This document shows, piece after piece, positions 1-4,736 of a DNA stretch of 7,352 nucleotides. The DNA comes from an uncultured Oscillospiraceae bacterium (GTDB taxonomy: Bacteria; Bacillota; Clostridia; Oscillospirales; Oscillospiraceae). Where the stretch lies: the NCBI GenBank assembly GCA_902497145.1, contig CABVDR010000094.1, forward strand, positions 1-7,352, written 5' to 3'. The position numbers and the translations under genes were made by a program. The notes under the pieces were generated by a model. That model was given only the letters and a program-made list of their open reading frames with translations, made no database searches and was not told the origin of the DNA. The number at the start of each line of letters is the position of its first letter. Position 1 is the stretch's first letter.

Positions 1-187
1 CCGCCGGCATCTGCCCGGCGTACACCGGCAGGGCCAGCACCAGCAGCTCGTCCTTGCCGAAGCTGCGCTGAGCCCGCTCCCGGCCGCCCAGATTGATGTA
101 CTCCTCCGCGCCAAACAGGCCCCCTACCAGCTCGCAGGCCCGCTTGGTCCCTCCCGAGGGACTGAAATAAGCGCCAATCGCATTCAT
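1..187 (-). CDS. Flavodoxin-fold protein, probably EFR1-family ferredoxin (N-terminal 62 residues only)
   Basis: Partial gene: the start is here and the 3' end is beyond the left edge. Translation from the ATG at 187-185 begins MNAIGAYFSPSGGTKRAC and reaches a second conserved block, LLVLALPVYAGQMPA. A hydrophobic first strand followed by SPSGGT matches the FMN-phosphate loop of flavodoxin-like proteins, and the PVYAGQMPA strand-loop is typical of the Clostridia EFR1 family (flavodoxin domain plus two C-terminal 4Fe-4S clusters, about 250-260 residues). The ferredoxin half would lie outside the window, so a plain flavodoxin-like protein is also possible. Expected role: cytoplasmic low-potential electron transfer; partner unknown. 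A purine-rich AAAGGGGAAGAG stands 5-8 nt before the start. Only about 17 nt separate the start from the U-tract of the rfbA terminator, and I see no convincing promoter of its own. Confidence 0.7.
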   Translation of the reverse strand, partial: MNAIGAYFSPSGGTKRACELVGGLFGAEEYINLGGRERAQRSFGKDELLVLALPVYAGQMPA

Positions 188-204
188 AGTCTCTTCCCCT
201 TTCG

Positions 205-232
205 TTTAAAAAGAGGGCCGTGCGGCCCTCTT
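205..232 (-). terminator. Rho-independent terminator after rfbA
   Basis: On the minus strand AAGAGGGCCG and CGGCCCTCTT face each other across CA (effectively a 9-bp stem with a 4-nt loop), and the 3' arm runs straight into TTTTTAAA. It begins 14 nt after the rfbA stop codon. It lies only 17 nt before the start of the downstream flavodoxin-like gene. Confidence 0.88.
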
Positions 233-245
233 ACTCTGTTTCAGT

Positions 246-1103
246 TTACAGACACTGGAGATACTTCCCGTACAGTGTCATACTCAGCTCGTCGCCGATG
301 GCGTGGACGTGGTCCTGGTTAATCCACCCCTCCTGGAGCCCCAGCTCCTCCAGACAGCCCACATACCGGCCCGTCCGATCCTGGATCTCCTTGATGGTCT
401 GCCCGGCCACCAGCAGACTGTCGGCGGTGCCGGCGTCCAGCCAGGTGAAGTCTCTCTCCAAAGGCACCACCTGGAGTTGTCCCCGGTGGAGATACTCCAG
501 GTTCACGTCGGTGATCTCCAGCTCCCCCCGGGCAGAGGGCTTCAGGTTCCCGGCGATCTCCATGACCTGGTTGTCATAGAAATACAGGCCGGGGATAATG
601 TAATTGGACTTGGGATGGCGGGGCTTCTCCTCAATGGAAATGGCCTTGCCCGATTCATCGAACTCCACGACACCGAAGGGATGGGGGTCCTCCACCCAGT
701 AGCCGAACACGGTGGCACCCGTCTCATTGGCGGCCGCCTTTTTCAGGGTGGCTCCCAGAGTGGGGGCATAGAAGATATTGTCGCCCAGCACCAGGCACAC
801 CCGGTCCTCCCCTACAAACTCCCGGCCAATGAGCAGGGCATCGGCGATGCCCCGGGCCACCGGCTGCTCGGCGTAGGTGATCTTCAGACCATACTGGGCG
901 CCGTCCCCCAACAGAGCCCGGAAGGTGTCCGTCTCCTGGGGGGGCACGATGACCATGATGTCCGAGATGCCAGCCTGCATCAGAATGGCGATGGGGTAGT
1001 AGATGAGGGGTTTGTCATACACGGGCAGCAGCGGCTTGCACACCGGCTTGGTCATGGGATAAAGACGGGTGCCTTTTCCGGCTGCTAATACGATTCCTTT
1101 CAC
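246..1103 (-). CDS. rfbA: Glucose-1-phosphate thymidylyltransferase (RmlA/RfbA)
   Basis: Catalyses dTTP + alpha-D-glucose 1-phosphate to dTDP-glucose + PPi (EC 2.7.7.24), the first step of dTDP-L-rhamnose and related deoxysugar synthesis for cell-surface glycans; cytoplasmic. The 285 residues match the short RmlA class. Visible motifs: nucleotide-binding loop LAAGKGTRLYP (6-16) followed by K23 in CKPLLPVYDKP; LGDN at 106-109 with metal-binding D108; EEKP at 158-161; KPSARGELEITDVN at 188-201; WLDAGT at 221-226. The first loop reads AAGKG rather than the common GGSGT-type loop, and SKQLLP is replaced by CKPLLP, a variant I associate with Clostridia. The start is GTG at 1103-1101. An ATG one base out of frame (1105-1103) runs directly into TGA, while GTG has AGGAGG (1109-1114) 5 nt upstream. 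No rmlB, rmlC or rmlD is nearby; the gene has its own promoter and terminator, so it appears monocistronic. Confidence 0.95.
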   Translation of the reverse strand: MKGIVLAAGKGTRLYPMTKPVCKPLLPVYDKPLIYYPIAILMQAGISDIMVIVPPQETDTFRALLGDGAQYGLKITYAEQPVARGIADALLIGREFVGEDRVCLVLGDNIFYAPTLGATLKKAAANETGATVFGYWVEDPHPFGVVEFDESGKAISIEEKPRHPKSNYIIPGLYFYDNQVMEIAGNLKPSARGELEITDVNLEYLHRGQLQVVPLERDFTWLDAGTADSLLVAGQTIKEIQDRTGRYVGCLEELGLQEGWINQDHVHAIGDELSMTLYGKYLQCL

Positions 1104-1108
1104 ATTGT

Positions 1109-1114
1109 CCTCCT
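1109..1114 (-). promoter_or_regulatory. Ribosome binding site fixing the GTG start of rfbA
   Basis: AGGAGG on the minus strand, 5 nt before the GTG at 1103-1101. It decides the start, because the overlapping ATG (1105-1103) is followed at once by a stop codon in its own frame. Confidence 0.85.
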
Positions 1115-1193
1115 GTTTCTTATGGGGCGGCGGGCCTTAGGGAACCCTCCGCCGGTTGAAATGCAGAGTTTTGCCAGACATTTGTCGTTCTTA

Positions 1194-1222
1194 AGTGTAG
1201 CATGGCATCCTTTCCTTTTCAA
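1194..1222 (-). promoter_or_regulatory. Sigma-A-type promoter of rfbA
   Basis: Minus strand TTGAAA (-35, 1217-1222), a 17-nt spacer, then TACACT (-10, 1194-1199) preceded by TGC, giving an extended -10. It lies in the AT-richer gap downstream of the oadA terminator. Transcription would start near 1187, giving a leader of about 84 nt. No other gene starts between it and rfbA. Confidence 0.75.
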
Positions 1223-1331
1223 GTAGGATTCCCTTAATTCTTATTTAAAATGATGGAAGCGGCCCTTTAGAGCCCGGCCCGAATGGCCATTTTGCCCCAT
1301 AGCCCTGCACACACCTCGGTTACGGCAACAT

Positions 1332-1363
1332 AAAAATCCGCCCCCTCGCGAAGAGGGGGCGGA
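1332..1363 (-). terminator. Rho-independent terminator after oadA
   Basis: The minus strand has an 11-bp perfect stem TCCGCCCCCTC / GAGGGGGCGGA around loop TTCGC, followed by TTTTTA. It starts 26 nt after the oadA stop codon. About 110 bases remain between it and the rfbA promoter, in which I see nothing further. Confidence 0.93.
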
Positions 1364-1389
1364 CCATATTGTGATGTATGAAGTCAGGC

Positions 1390-3366
1390 TCAGCCCAGAG
1401 TGACCAGCAGATCGTCGGTGTTGACGGTGCTGCCCACCACAGCGGACACAGACTTGACGGTGCCGTCCACGGGAGCGGAGACCTCGATCTCCATCTTCAT
1501 GGCTTCCAGGACCACCAGCACGTCGCCGGCCTTCACGCTCTGGCCCACCTGGCACTCCACCTTAAAGATGTTGCCGGGCATGGGGCTGTTAACGGCCGTC
1601 TCACCGGCAGCCATAGGGGCGGCGGCGGGAGCAGCGGGAGCGGGAGCCGCCGCAGGAGCGGGGGCAGCAGCCGGGGCGGGAGCGGCCACAGGAGCCGCAG
1701 GAGCGGCAGCCACAGGGGCGGCGGCTACGGGAGCGGCCGCGGCGGGGGCGTCAGCGCGCTCCACGGACACCTGGAAGGGCTTGCCGTCGATGGTGATGAC
1801 GAAGGTACCGGTGCAGTCATCCCGGCCCATCTTCAGATAGGGAGACTGATAGGAGGCGGCGAAGGGAGGAATGGGACGGCTGGTGTAGCCGGGCACCACA
1901 GGAGCGGGAACCTCGGCGTAGTACACGGGGCCCTGCCAAGCGGGAGCGGCGGGAGCGGGGGCAGGCGCGGGAGCCGCCTTGGGGGCGGGAGCAGCCTTCT
2001 TGGGCTCCTCCTTGGGGGGGAAGCCAGCCTCGCGGTCCTTGAAGAAGGCCATAGCCACCTGGGGGAAGGCGATGTAGCTGAGCACGTCCTCGTCGCTCTT
2101 GGCGGTAGCGCCCAGCTCCTTCTTGGTCTTCTCAAACTCGGGCTCCAGAGAGTCGGCAAAACGGCCCTTCACCAGGGGGGTGTTGCCCAGGATCTTCTTC
2201 TGGATATCGGGATCAATGGGGGCGGGAGTACGGCCATACTCGCCGCGGCAGTAGGCCTTGATCTCCTTGCCAACCACCTTGTAGCGCTCGCCGGCCAGCA
2301 CGTTCTGCACAGCCTGGGAGCCAACCATCTGGCTGGTGGGGGTGACCAGAGGAGGATAGCCCATATCCTTACGAACCTTGGGAGTCTCCTCCAGCACCTG
2401 ATCCAGCTTGTCAATGGCGTTCATCATCTTCAGCTGGGAGATCAGGTTAGACAGCATGCCGCCGGGGATCTGATAGTTGAGGCACTGGGTATCGGTAGAC
2501 ATGGAGATGGGATCCAGCGTGCCGCTCTTCAGGAAGTCGGCCCGGACGCCCTTGAAGAAGTCCGCCATCTCGGTCAGGGCCTTGTCGTTCAGGTCCACCT
2601 GATAGCCCATCTGACGGATGGAGTAGGCCACGGACTCGGTAGCGGGCTGAGAAGTACCGCCGGAGAAGGGGGAGATGGCGGTGTCCAGCACGTCGGCGCC
2701 GGCCTCCACCGCCTTGAGCTGGGTCATGTAGGCCAGACCGGTGGTGCAGTGGGTGTGGATGACCAGGGGCAGCTCAGGCACAGCGTCCTTGATGGCGGAA
2801 ACCAGGTCGTAGGCCTCCTTGGGACCCATCAGGCCAGCCATGTCCTTGATGCAGATGGACTTGACGCCCATGCTCTTCAGTTCCTTGACCATCTTCACAT
2901 AGTTTTCCAGAGTGTGCACGGGGCTGGTCGTATAAGAGATGGTACCGGAGGCGTGGGCGCCCTGCTTGACGGTCTCGTCGATGGCCACTTCCAGGTTGCG
3001 CACATCGTTGAGGGCGTCAAAAATACGGATGATGTCGATGCCGTTCTTCACGGAGTACTCCACGAACTTACGCACCACGTCATCGGGATAGTGCTTGTAG
3101 CCCAGGATGTTCTGACCGCGCAGCAGCATCTGCAGCTTGGTGTTGGGCATCTTCTTGCGGATCTTGCGCAGGCGCTCCCAGGGATCTTCCCGCAGGTAAC
3201 GCAGGCACACATCGAAGGTAGCGCCGCCCCAGACCTCGGCGGAGTAGAAGCCAGCCTTATCCATGGTCTCCAGGATAGGCTCGAACTTGTCGTAGGGAAG
3301 CCGGGTGGCGATCAGCGACTGGTTCGCGTCACGCAGCACGGTTTCCGTGAATTGTACCTTTCTCAT
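1390..3366 (-). CDS. oadA: Biotin-dependent carboxyltransferase: oxaloacetate decarboxylase alpha subunit / pyruvate carboxylase subunit B
   Basis: 658 residues. Domain order: metal-dependent TIM-barrel carboxyltransferase (about 1-270), conserved carboxylase domain (about 280-450), a first Ala/Pro linker (about 455-476), a short segment (about 477-538) ending in a beta-rich piece (FVITIDGKPFQVSVE), a second Ala/Pro linker (about 539-586), and a C-terminal biotinyl domain (about 590-658). Metal and active-site residues by family motif: D13 in LRDANQS, K174 in CIKDMAG, H204 and H206 in VIHTHCTTG; also GGTSQPATES at 236-245. The biotinylated lysine is K624 in EAMKM, 34 residues from the end. 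The family transfers carboxyl groups between biotin and oxaloacetate/pyruvate. OadA works with membrane beta and gamma subunits as a Na+ pump; PycB works with a separate biotin carboxylase. None of these partners is adjacent, so the sequence cannot decide between the two roles. The start ATG (3366-3364) has GGAGG 10 nt upstream (3377-3381). The gene is flanked by its own promoter and terminator. Confidence 0.93.
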   Translation of the reverse strand: MRKVQFTETVLRDANQSLIATRLPYDKFEPILETMDKAGFYSAEVWGGATFDVCLRYLREDPWERLRKIRKKMPNTKLQMLLRGQNILGYKHYPDDVVRKFVEYSVKNGIDIIRIFDALNDVRNLEVAIDETVKQGAHASGTISYTTSPVHTLENYVKMVKELKSMGVKSICIKDMAGLMGPKEAYDLVSAIKDAVPELPLVIHTHCTTGLAYMTQLKAVEAGADVLDTAISPFSGGTSQPATESVAYSIRQMGYQVDLNDKALTEMADFFKGVRADFLKSGTLDPISMSTDTQCLNYQIPGGMLSNLISQLKMMNAIDKLDQVLEETPKVRKDMGYPPLVTPTSQMVGSQAVQNVLAGERYKVVGKEIKAYCRGEYGRTPAPIDPDIQKKILGNTPLVKGRFADSLEPEFEKTKKELGATAKSDEDVLSYIAFPQVAMAFFKDREAGFPPKEEPKKAAPAPKAAPAPAPAPAAPAWQGPVYYAEVPAPVVPGYTSRPIPPFAASYQSPYLKMGRDDCTGTFVITIDGKPFQVSVERADAPAAAAPVAAAPVAAAPAAPVAAPAPAAAPAPAAAPAPAAPAAAPMAAGETAVNSPMPGNIFKVECQVGQSVKAGDVLVVLEAMKMEIEVSAPVDGTVKSVSAVVGSTVNTDDLLVTLG

Positions 3367-3403
3367 TCTGAATCAACCTCCATGTTGCTTGTCTCGCAAT
3401 TTG

Positions 3404-3428
3404 CAGGTTTGCTTGCATTTCAAACCTG
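3404..3428 (-). promoter_or_regulatory. Inverted repeat in the oadA leader (proximal)
   Basis: Perfect 8-bp arms CAGGTTTG and CAAACCTG around a 9-nt loop, 23 nt upstream of the GGAGG of oadA. No U-tract follows, so it is not a terminator. It could be an RNA hairpin in the 5' untranslated region or a DNA operator downstream of the promoter. Confidence 0.45.
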
Positions 3429-3467
3429 ACAAGTGACGCCGGCTAGGGCGCCGGAAGACTCACTTGT
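3429..3467 (-). promoter_or_regulatory. Inverted repeat at the predicted oadA transcription start (distal)
   Basis: Outer 8-bp arms ACAAGTGA and TCACTTGT enclose an inner CCGGC / GCCGG pairing. It abuts the proximal repeat and lies at the predicted transcription start (about 3465). An operator covering the start site or a 5' stabilising hairpin would both fit. I do not recognise the sequence as a known regulator site. Confidence 0.45.
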
Positions 3468-3471
3468 TAGT

Positions 3472-3500
3472 ATTTTAGTATATCTCGCTCCGCAACGCAA
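3472..3500 (-). promoter_or_regulatory. Probable sigma-A-type promoter of oadA
   Basis: Minus strand TTGCGT (-35, 3495-3500), a 17-nt spacer and TAAAAT (-10, 3472-3477) in the AT-rich stretch ATATACTAAAATACT. The -35 is only a partial match. It gives a leader of about 100 nt carrying two inverted repeats. The 9-mer TACTAAAAT is identical at the promoter at 4069-4097. Confidence 0.55.
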
Positions 3501-3571
3501 GCCCCTGAGTCCAAATAATTGACAAATTCTTCTGTCCGTCCTTCCGACACTTCTTGCATTTTGGGGCAAAT

Positions 3572-3615
3572 AAAAAAGCCGCAGGCAGTTGGGAAGGAAA
3601 ACCGCCGCGGCTTTT
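3572..3615 (-). terminator. Rho-independent terminator after the 42-codon ORF
   Basis: Minus strand AAAAGCCGC and GCGGCTTTT form a 9-bp stem; the loop of about 24 nt can pair further (GGC/GCC, GTT/AAC). The 3' arm continues into TTTTTTA. It begins 36 nt after the stop of the small ORF and lies before the oadA promoter, so it closes the unit that starts at 4097. T-runs on both sides mean it could also work weakly on the plus strand. Confidence 0.85.
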
Positions 3616-3651
3616 AAGATTCTGTTGTGTCCAACAAAGAGCCGACCTGAC

Positions 3652-3780
3652 TCACCGGTCGCTGCATGGCTGGGTCATCTCACGACTGTTCAGGTTCTCG
3701 CCAAAGATCAGATCGTCGATGTCCCGGTCTTCCCGCACCAGGTTCCAAATGCTGTTGGACTCCCGCTTTACCATCGTCAT
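3652..3780 (-). CDS. Small protein of 42 residues, function unknown
   Basis: I do not recognise this product. The reading frame runs from ATG (3780-3778) to TGA (3654-3652). It begins MTMVKRESNSIWNLVRED, continues through DIDDLIFGENL and ends in QPCSDR. The support is from signals: a perfect AGGAGGTG (3787-3794) stands 6 nt before the ATG, a strong promoter is upstream, and a terminator follows 36 nt after the stop. A second in-frame ATG lies two codons in. The protein is charged and acidic-leaning (RED, RDIDD), with no signal peptide, membrane segment or Cys pair, so a small soluble cytoplasmic protein is likeliest. An alternative is a short regulatory ORF belonging to the structured RNA in front of it. 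Too short for a codon-use argument to be strong; conservation would decide. Confidence 0.6.
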   Translation of the reverse strand: MTMVKRESNSIWNLVREDRDIDDLIFGENLNSREMTQPCSDR

Positions 3781-3786
3781 GCTCTC

Positions 3787-3794
3787 CACCTCCT
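3787..3794 (-). promoter_or_regulatory. Strong ribosome binding site of the 42-codon ORF
   Basis: AGGAGGTG with a 6-nt spacer to ATG is a full anti-16S match, better than the sites of the neighbouring housekeeping genes. It is the main evidence that the small ORF is translated. Confidence 0.75.
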
Positions 3795-3827
3795 TTGTTC
3801 TGAATTGGTTGTTGTGGTTCACTTCAT

Positions 3828-3869
3828 ACTGCCGAAATGCAGGAAAAGCACCCGTCTGCTTTCGGCGGT
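3828..3869 (-). promoter_or_regulatory. Strong stem-loop in the leader of the 42-codon ORF
   Basis: Minus strand GCCGAAA and TTTCGGC (7 bp, 3831-3837 with 3860-3866) are extended inward by GCAG/CTGC after one bulged base and outward by AC/GT across one mismatch. About 33 nt of probably unpaired A-rich RNA separate it from the AGGAGGTG. No U-tract follows, so it is a leader structure rather than a terminator. Confidence 0.5.
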
Positions 3870-3884
3870 TCAGTAGTTCCGGGC

Positions 3885-4062
3885 AAAGAAAAGCCCGCGG
3901 TATCTCCCGGCATGCAGAAGGGGCAACTCCTCTTTTCTGCCGGTTCTTTTCGCGGGCAAGACCGATGAAATTGATCGTTTCATTGGGAAGATCCTTTTCA
4001 TAAGCGGGGGAAACCTGCTCGGAAACCTAGGTCAGGCGAATATTTCCGTTTTCCGCCTAACT
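3885..4062 (-). ncRNA. Candidate structured RNA or leader ending in a terminator-like hairpin
   Basis: Reading down from the promoter at 4069-4097, the RNA would begin near 4062 and contain the following. A 5' hairpin pairs GTTAGGCG with CGCCTGAC (4031-4061, 8 bp with one GU). AGGTTTCC occurs twice at a 12-nt period (4009-4016, 4021-4028). A small hairpin pairs ATGAAA with TTTCAT (3965-3983). A large hairpin pairs GCCCGCG with CGCGGGC (3951-3957 with 3893-3899), with GCAGAA/TTCTGC inside, followed by TTTTCTTT (3885-3892). Ended there it would be a transcript of about 178 nt; with read-through it is the leader of the 42-codon ORF. I find no match to 6S, SRP, tmRNA or RNase P signatures, nor to the conserved cores of riboswitches I can recall. 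Confidence 0.4.
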
Positions 4063-4068
4063 GGATTT

Positions 4069-4097
4069 ATTTTAGTACACCCGTGGAGAAAAGTCAA
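4069..4097 (-). promoter_or_regulatory. Sigma-A-type promoter of the structured RNA / 42-codon ORF unit
   Basis: Minus strand TTGACT (-35, 4092-4097), a 17-nt spacer, then TAAAAT (-10, 4069-4074). This is the best core promoter in the window. The predicted start (about 4062) coincides with the first base of the 5' hairpin. The nearest recognised gene downstream is oadA, about 700 bases away and beyond a terminator, so the promoter must serve what lies between. Confidence 0.72.
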
Positions 4098-4111
4098 GCA
4101 GGTTCCCTGTA

Positions 4112-4145
4112 AAAATGCAGTTAAGATTTTTCTATCCTGCATTTT
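4112..4145 (-). promoter_or_regulatory. 9-bp inverted repeat upstream of the promoter
   Basis: Arms AAAATGCAG (4112-4120) and CTGCATTTT (4137-4145) are perfectly complementary with a 16-nt spacing. They end about 15 bp upstream of the -35 box, where an activator or repressor could bind. A perfect TTGACA (minus strand, 4145-4150) overlaps the outer arm, but no good -10 is found at the right distance. The arrangement suggests an operator; the regulator is unknown. Confidence 0.35.
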
Positions 4146-4164
4146 GTCAAGAGTTTCCGGTATG

Positions 4165-4199
4165 AGAAAAGCCCGCGGGACAGCCGTCCCGCGGGCTTT
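4165..4199 (-). terminator. Rho-independent terminator of the uvrC-rsmD-coaD operon
   Basis: Perfect 14-bp stem AAAGCCCGCGGGAC / GTCCCGCGGGCTTT with a 4-nt loop, followed by TTTTCTC on the minus strand, 12 nt after the stop codon of the coiled-coil gene. It is the strongest hairpin in the window. Confidence 0.93.
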
Positions 4200-4211
4200 G
4201 GTGGGTTTTGG

Positions 4212-4733
4212 TCAGTCCTCATCGGCAGCCGCGTCGTACACGGCTCGGGAACCGCTGGAATTACCAGCGGCAGAAGCACCCGCTGCGGCACGGAAGCGAG
4301 CCCGGGACTTCTTGATCTCGTCGTAGGCCTCAGCCACCGCCTCTTCGGTACGGCGCAGGGCGTCCTCGCAGTACTCGTTGGCCGAGCGCTTCAGCTCCCG
4401 GCTGCGCTCCTCCGCCTGCTGCATCATCTCGTTGGCCCGCTGCTTGGCCTGGAGGGTAATGACATCCTCGGACACCATCTGCCGCGCCTTGTCCTCGGCG
4501 GTCTTGCGGATGGCCTCCGCCTCCCGCTTAGCGGAGGACAGCATGTCCGCCCGGGTGGCCATCACCTTCTTGGCCTCGGTCAGCTCCACAGGGAACTGGG
4601 CTCGAATGTCGTCAATCAGATCCAACGCCCGATCCCGCTCAATCATACATTTATCGCTGGACAGGGGCACATTCTTGGCCTCGTCCACCATGTCGAACAA
4701 CATGTCCAGCAGCTCTTCCACACCGCTCGCCAT
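4212..4733 (-). CDS. Coiled-coil protein of unknown function (often labelled ATPase-like or DivIVA-like)
   Basis: 173 residues. About 50-145 is a long, highly charged helix rich in Glu, Lys, Arg, Ala and Gln (segments such as SAKREAEAIRKTAEDKARQ and QQAEERSRELKRSANEY), which should form a coiled coil. The tail (about 147-173) is a low-complexity Ala/Gly/Ser stretch ending in acidic DED. There is no Walker motif, signal peptide or membrane segment, so a label of ATPase would rest only on similarity to the stalk helices of ATP synthases (subunit b/E/H type) and does not imply ATP hydrolysis. DivIVA/GpsB-like scaffolds have similar helices, but I do not see the DivIVA N-terminal membrane-binding motif. 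It is the last gene of the operon, 3 nt after coaD; its only ribosome-site candidate is a weak AGGA inside coaD, so translation is probably coupled. Real gene: very likely. Function: unknown. Confidence 0.8.
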   Translation of the reverse strand: MASGVEELLDMLFDMVDEAKNVPLSSDKCMIERDRALDLIDDIRAQFPVELTEAKKVMATRADMLSSAKREAEAIRKTAEDKARQMVSEDVITLQAKQRANEMMQQAEERSRELKRSANEYCEDALRRTEEAVAEAYDEIKKSRARFRAAAGASAAGNSSGSRAVYDAAADED

Positions 4734-4736
4734 TTG

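Noticed and set aside
303..1088. Plus-strand open frame of 261 codons opposite rfbA
   Set aside because: Shadow of rfbA caused by high third-position GC; no motifs and no ribosome site.
1378..3429. Very long plus-strand open frame (683 codons) opposite oadA
   Set aside because: It is the antisense of a clear OadA/PycB gene. Its product is Gly/His/Leu-rich low complexity, as expected from GC-rich codons read backwards, and it has no ribosome site or domain.
3893..3908. Resemblance of GGGAGATACCGCGGG to the T-box motif (AGGGTGGNACCGCG)
   Set aside because: The tRNA-pairing TGG is replaced by AGA, and the ACCGCG lies on the 3' arm next to the T-tract instead of the 5' arm of a downstream terminator; there is no aminoacyl-tRNA or amino-acid gene downstream.
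3870..4001. Minus-strand ORF of 43 codons (start 4001, or ATG at 3983 with a weak AGGA) through the structured RNA
   Set aside because: It overlaps the terminator-like hairpin and T-tract, has no convincing ribosome site, and its Arg/Lys-rich product follows from the hairpin sequence. A leader peptide cannot be fully excluded.
3554..4003. Plus-strand open frame of 149 codons (and a nested 95-codon one) across the intergenic region
   Set aside because: No ribosome site or promoter on that strand, and it reads through two terminators and several hairpins that belong to the minus-strand unit.
3885..4062. 6S RNA as an explanation of the structured transcript
   Set aside because: Length would fit, but the 5' and 3' ends do not pair into a closing stem around a central bubble; instead there are separate local hairpins.
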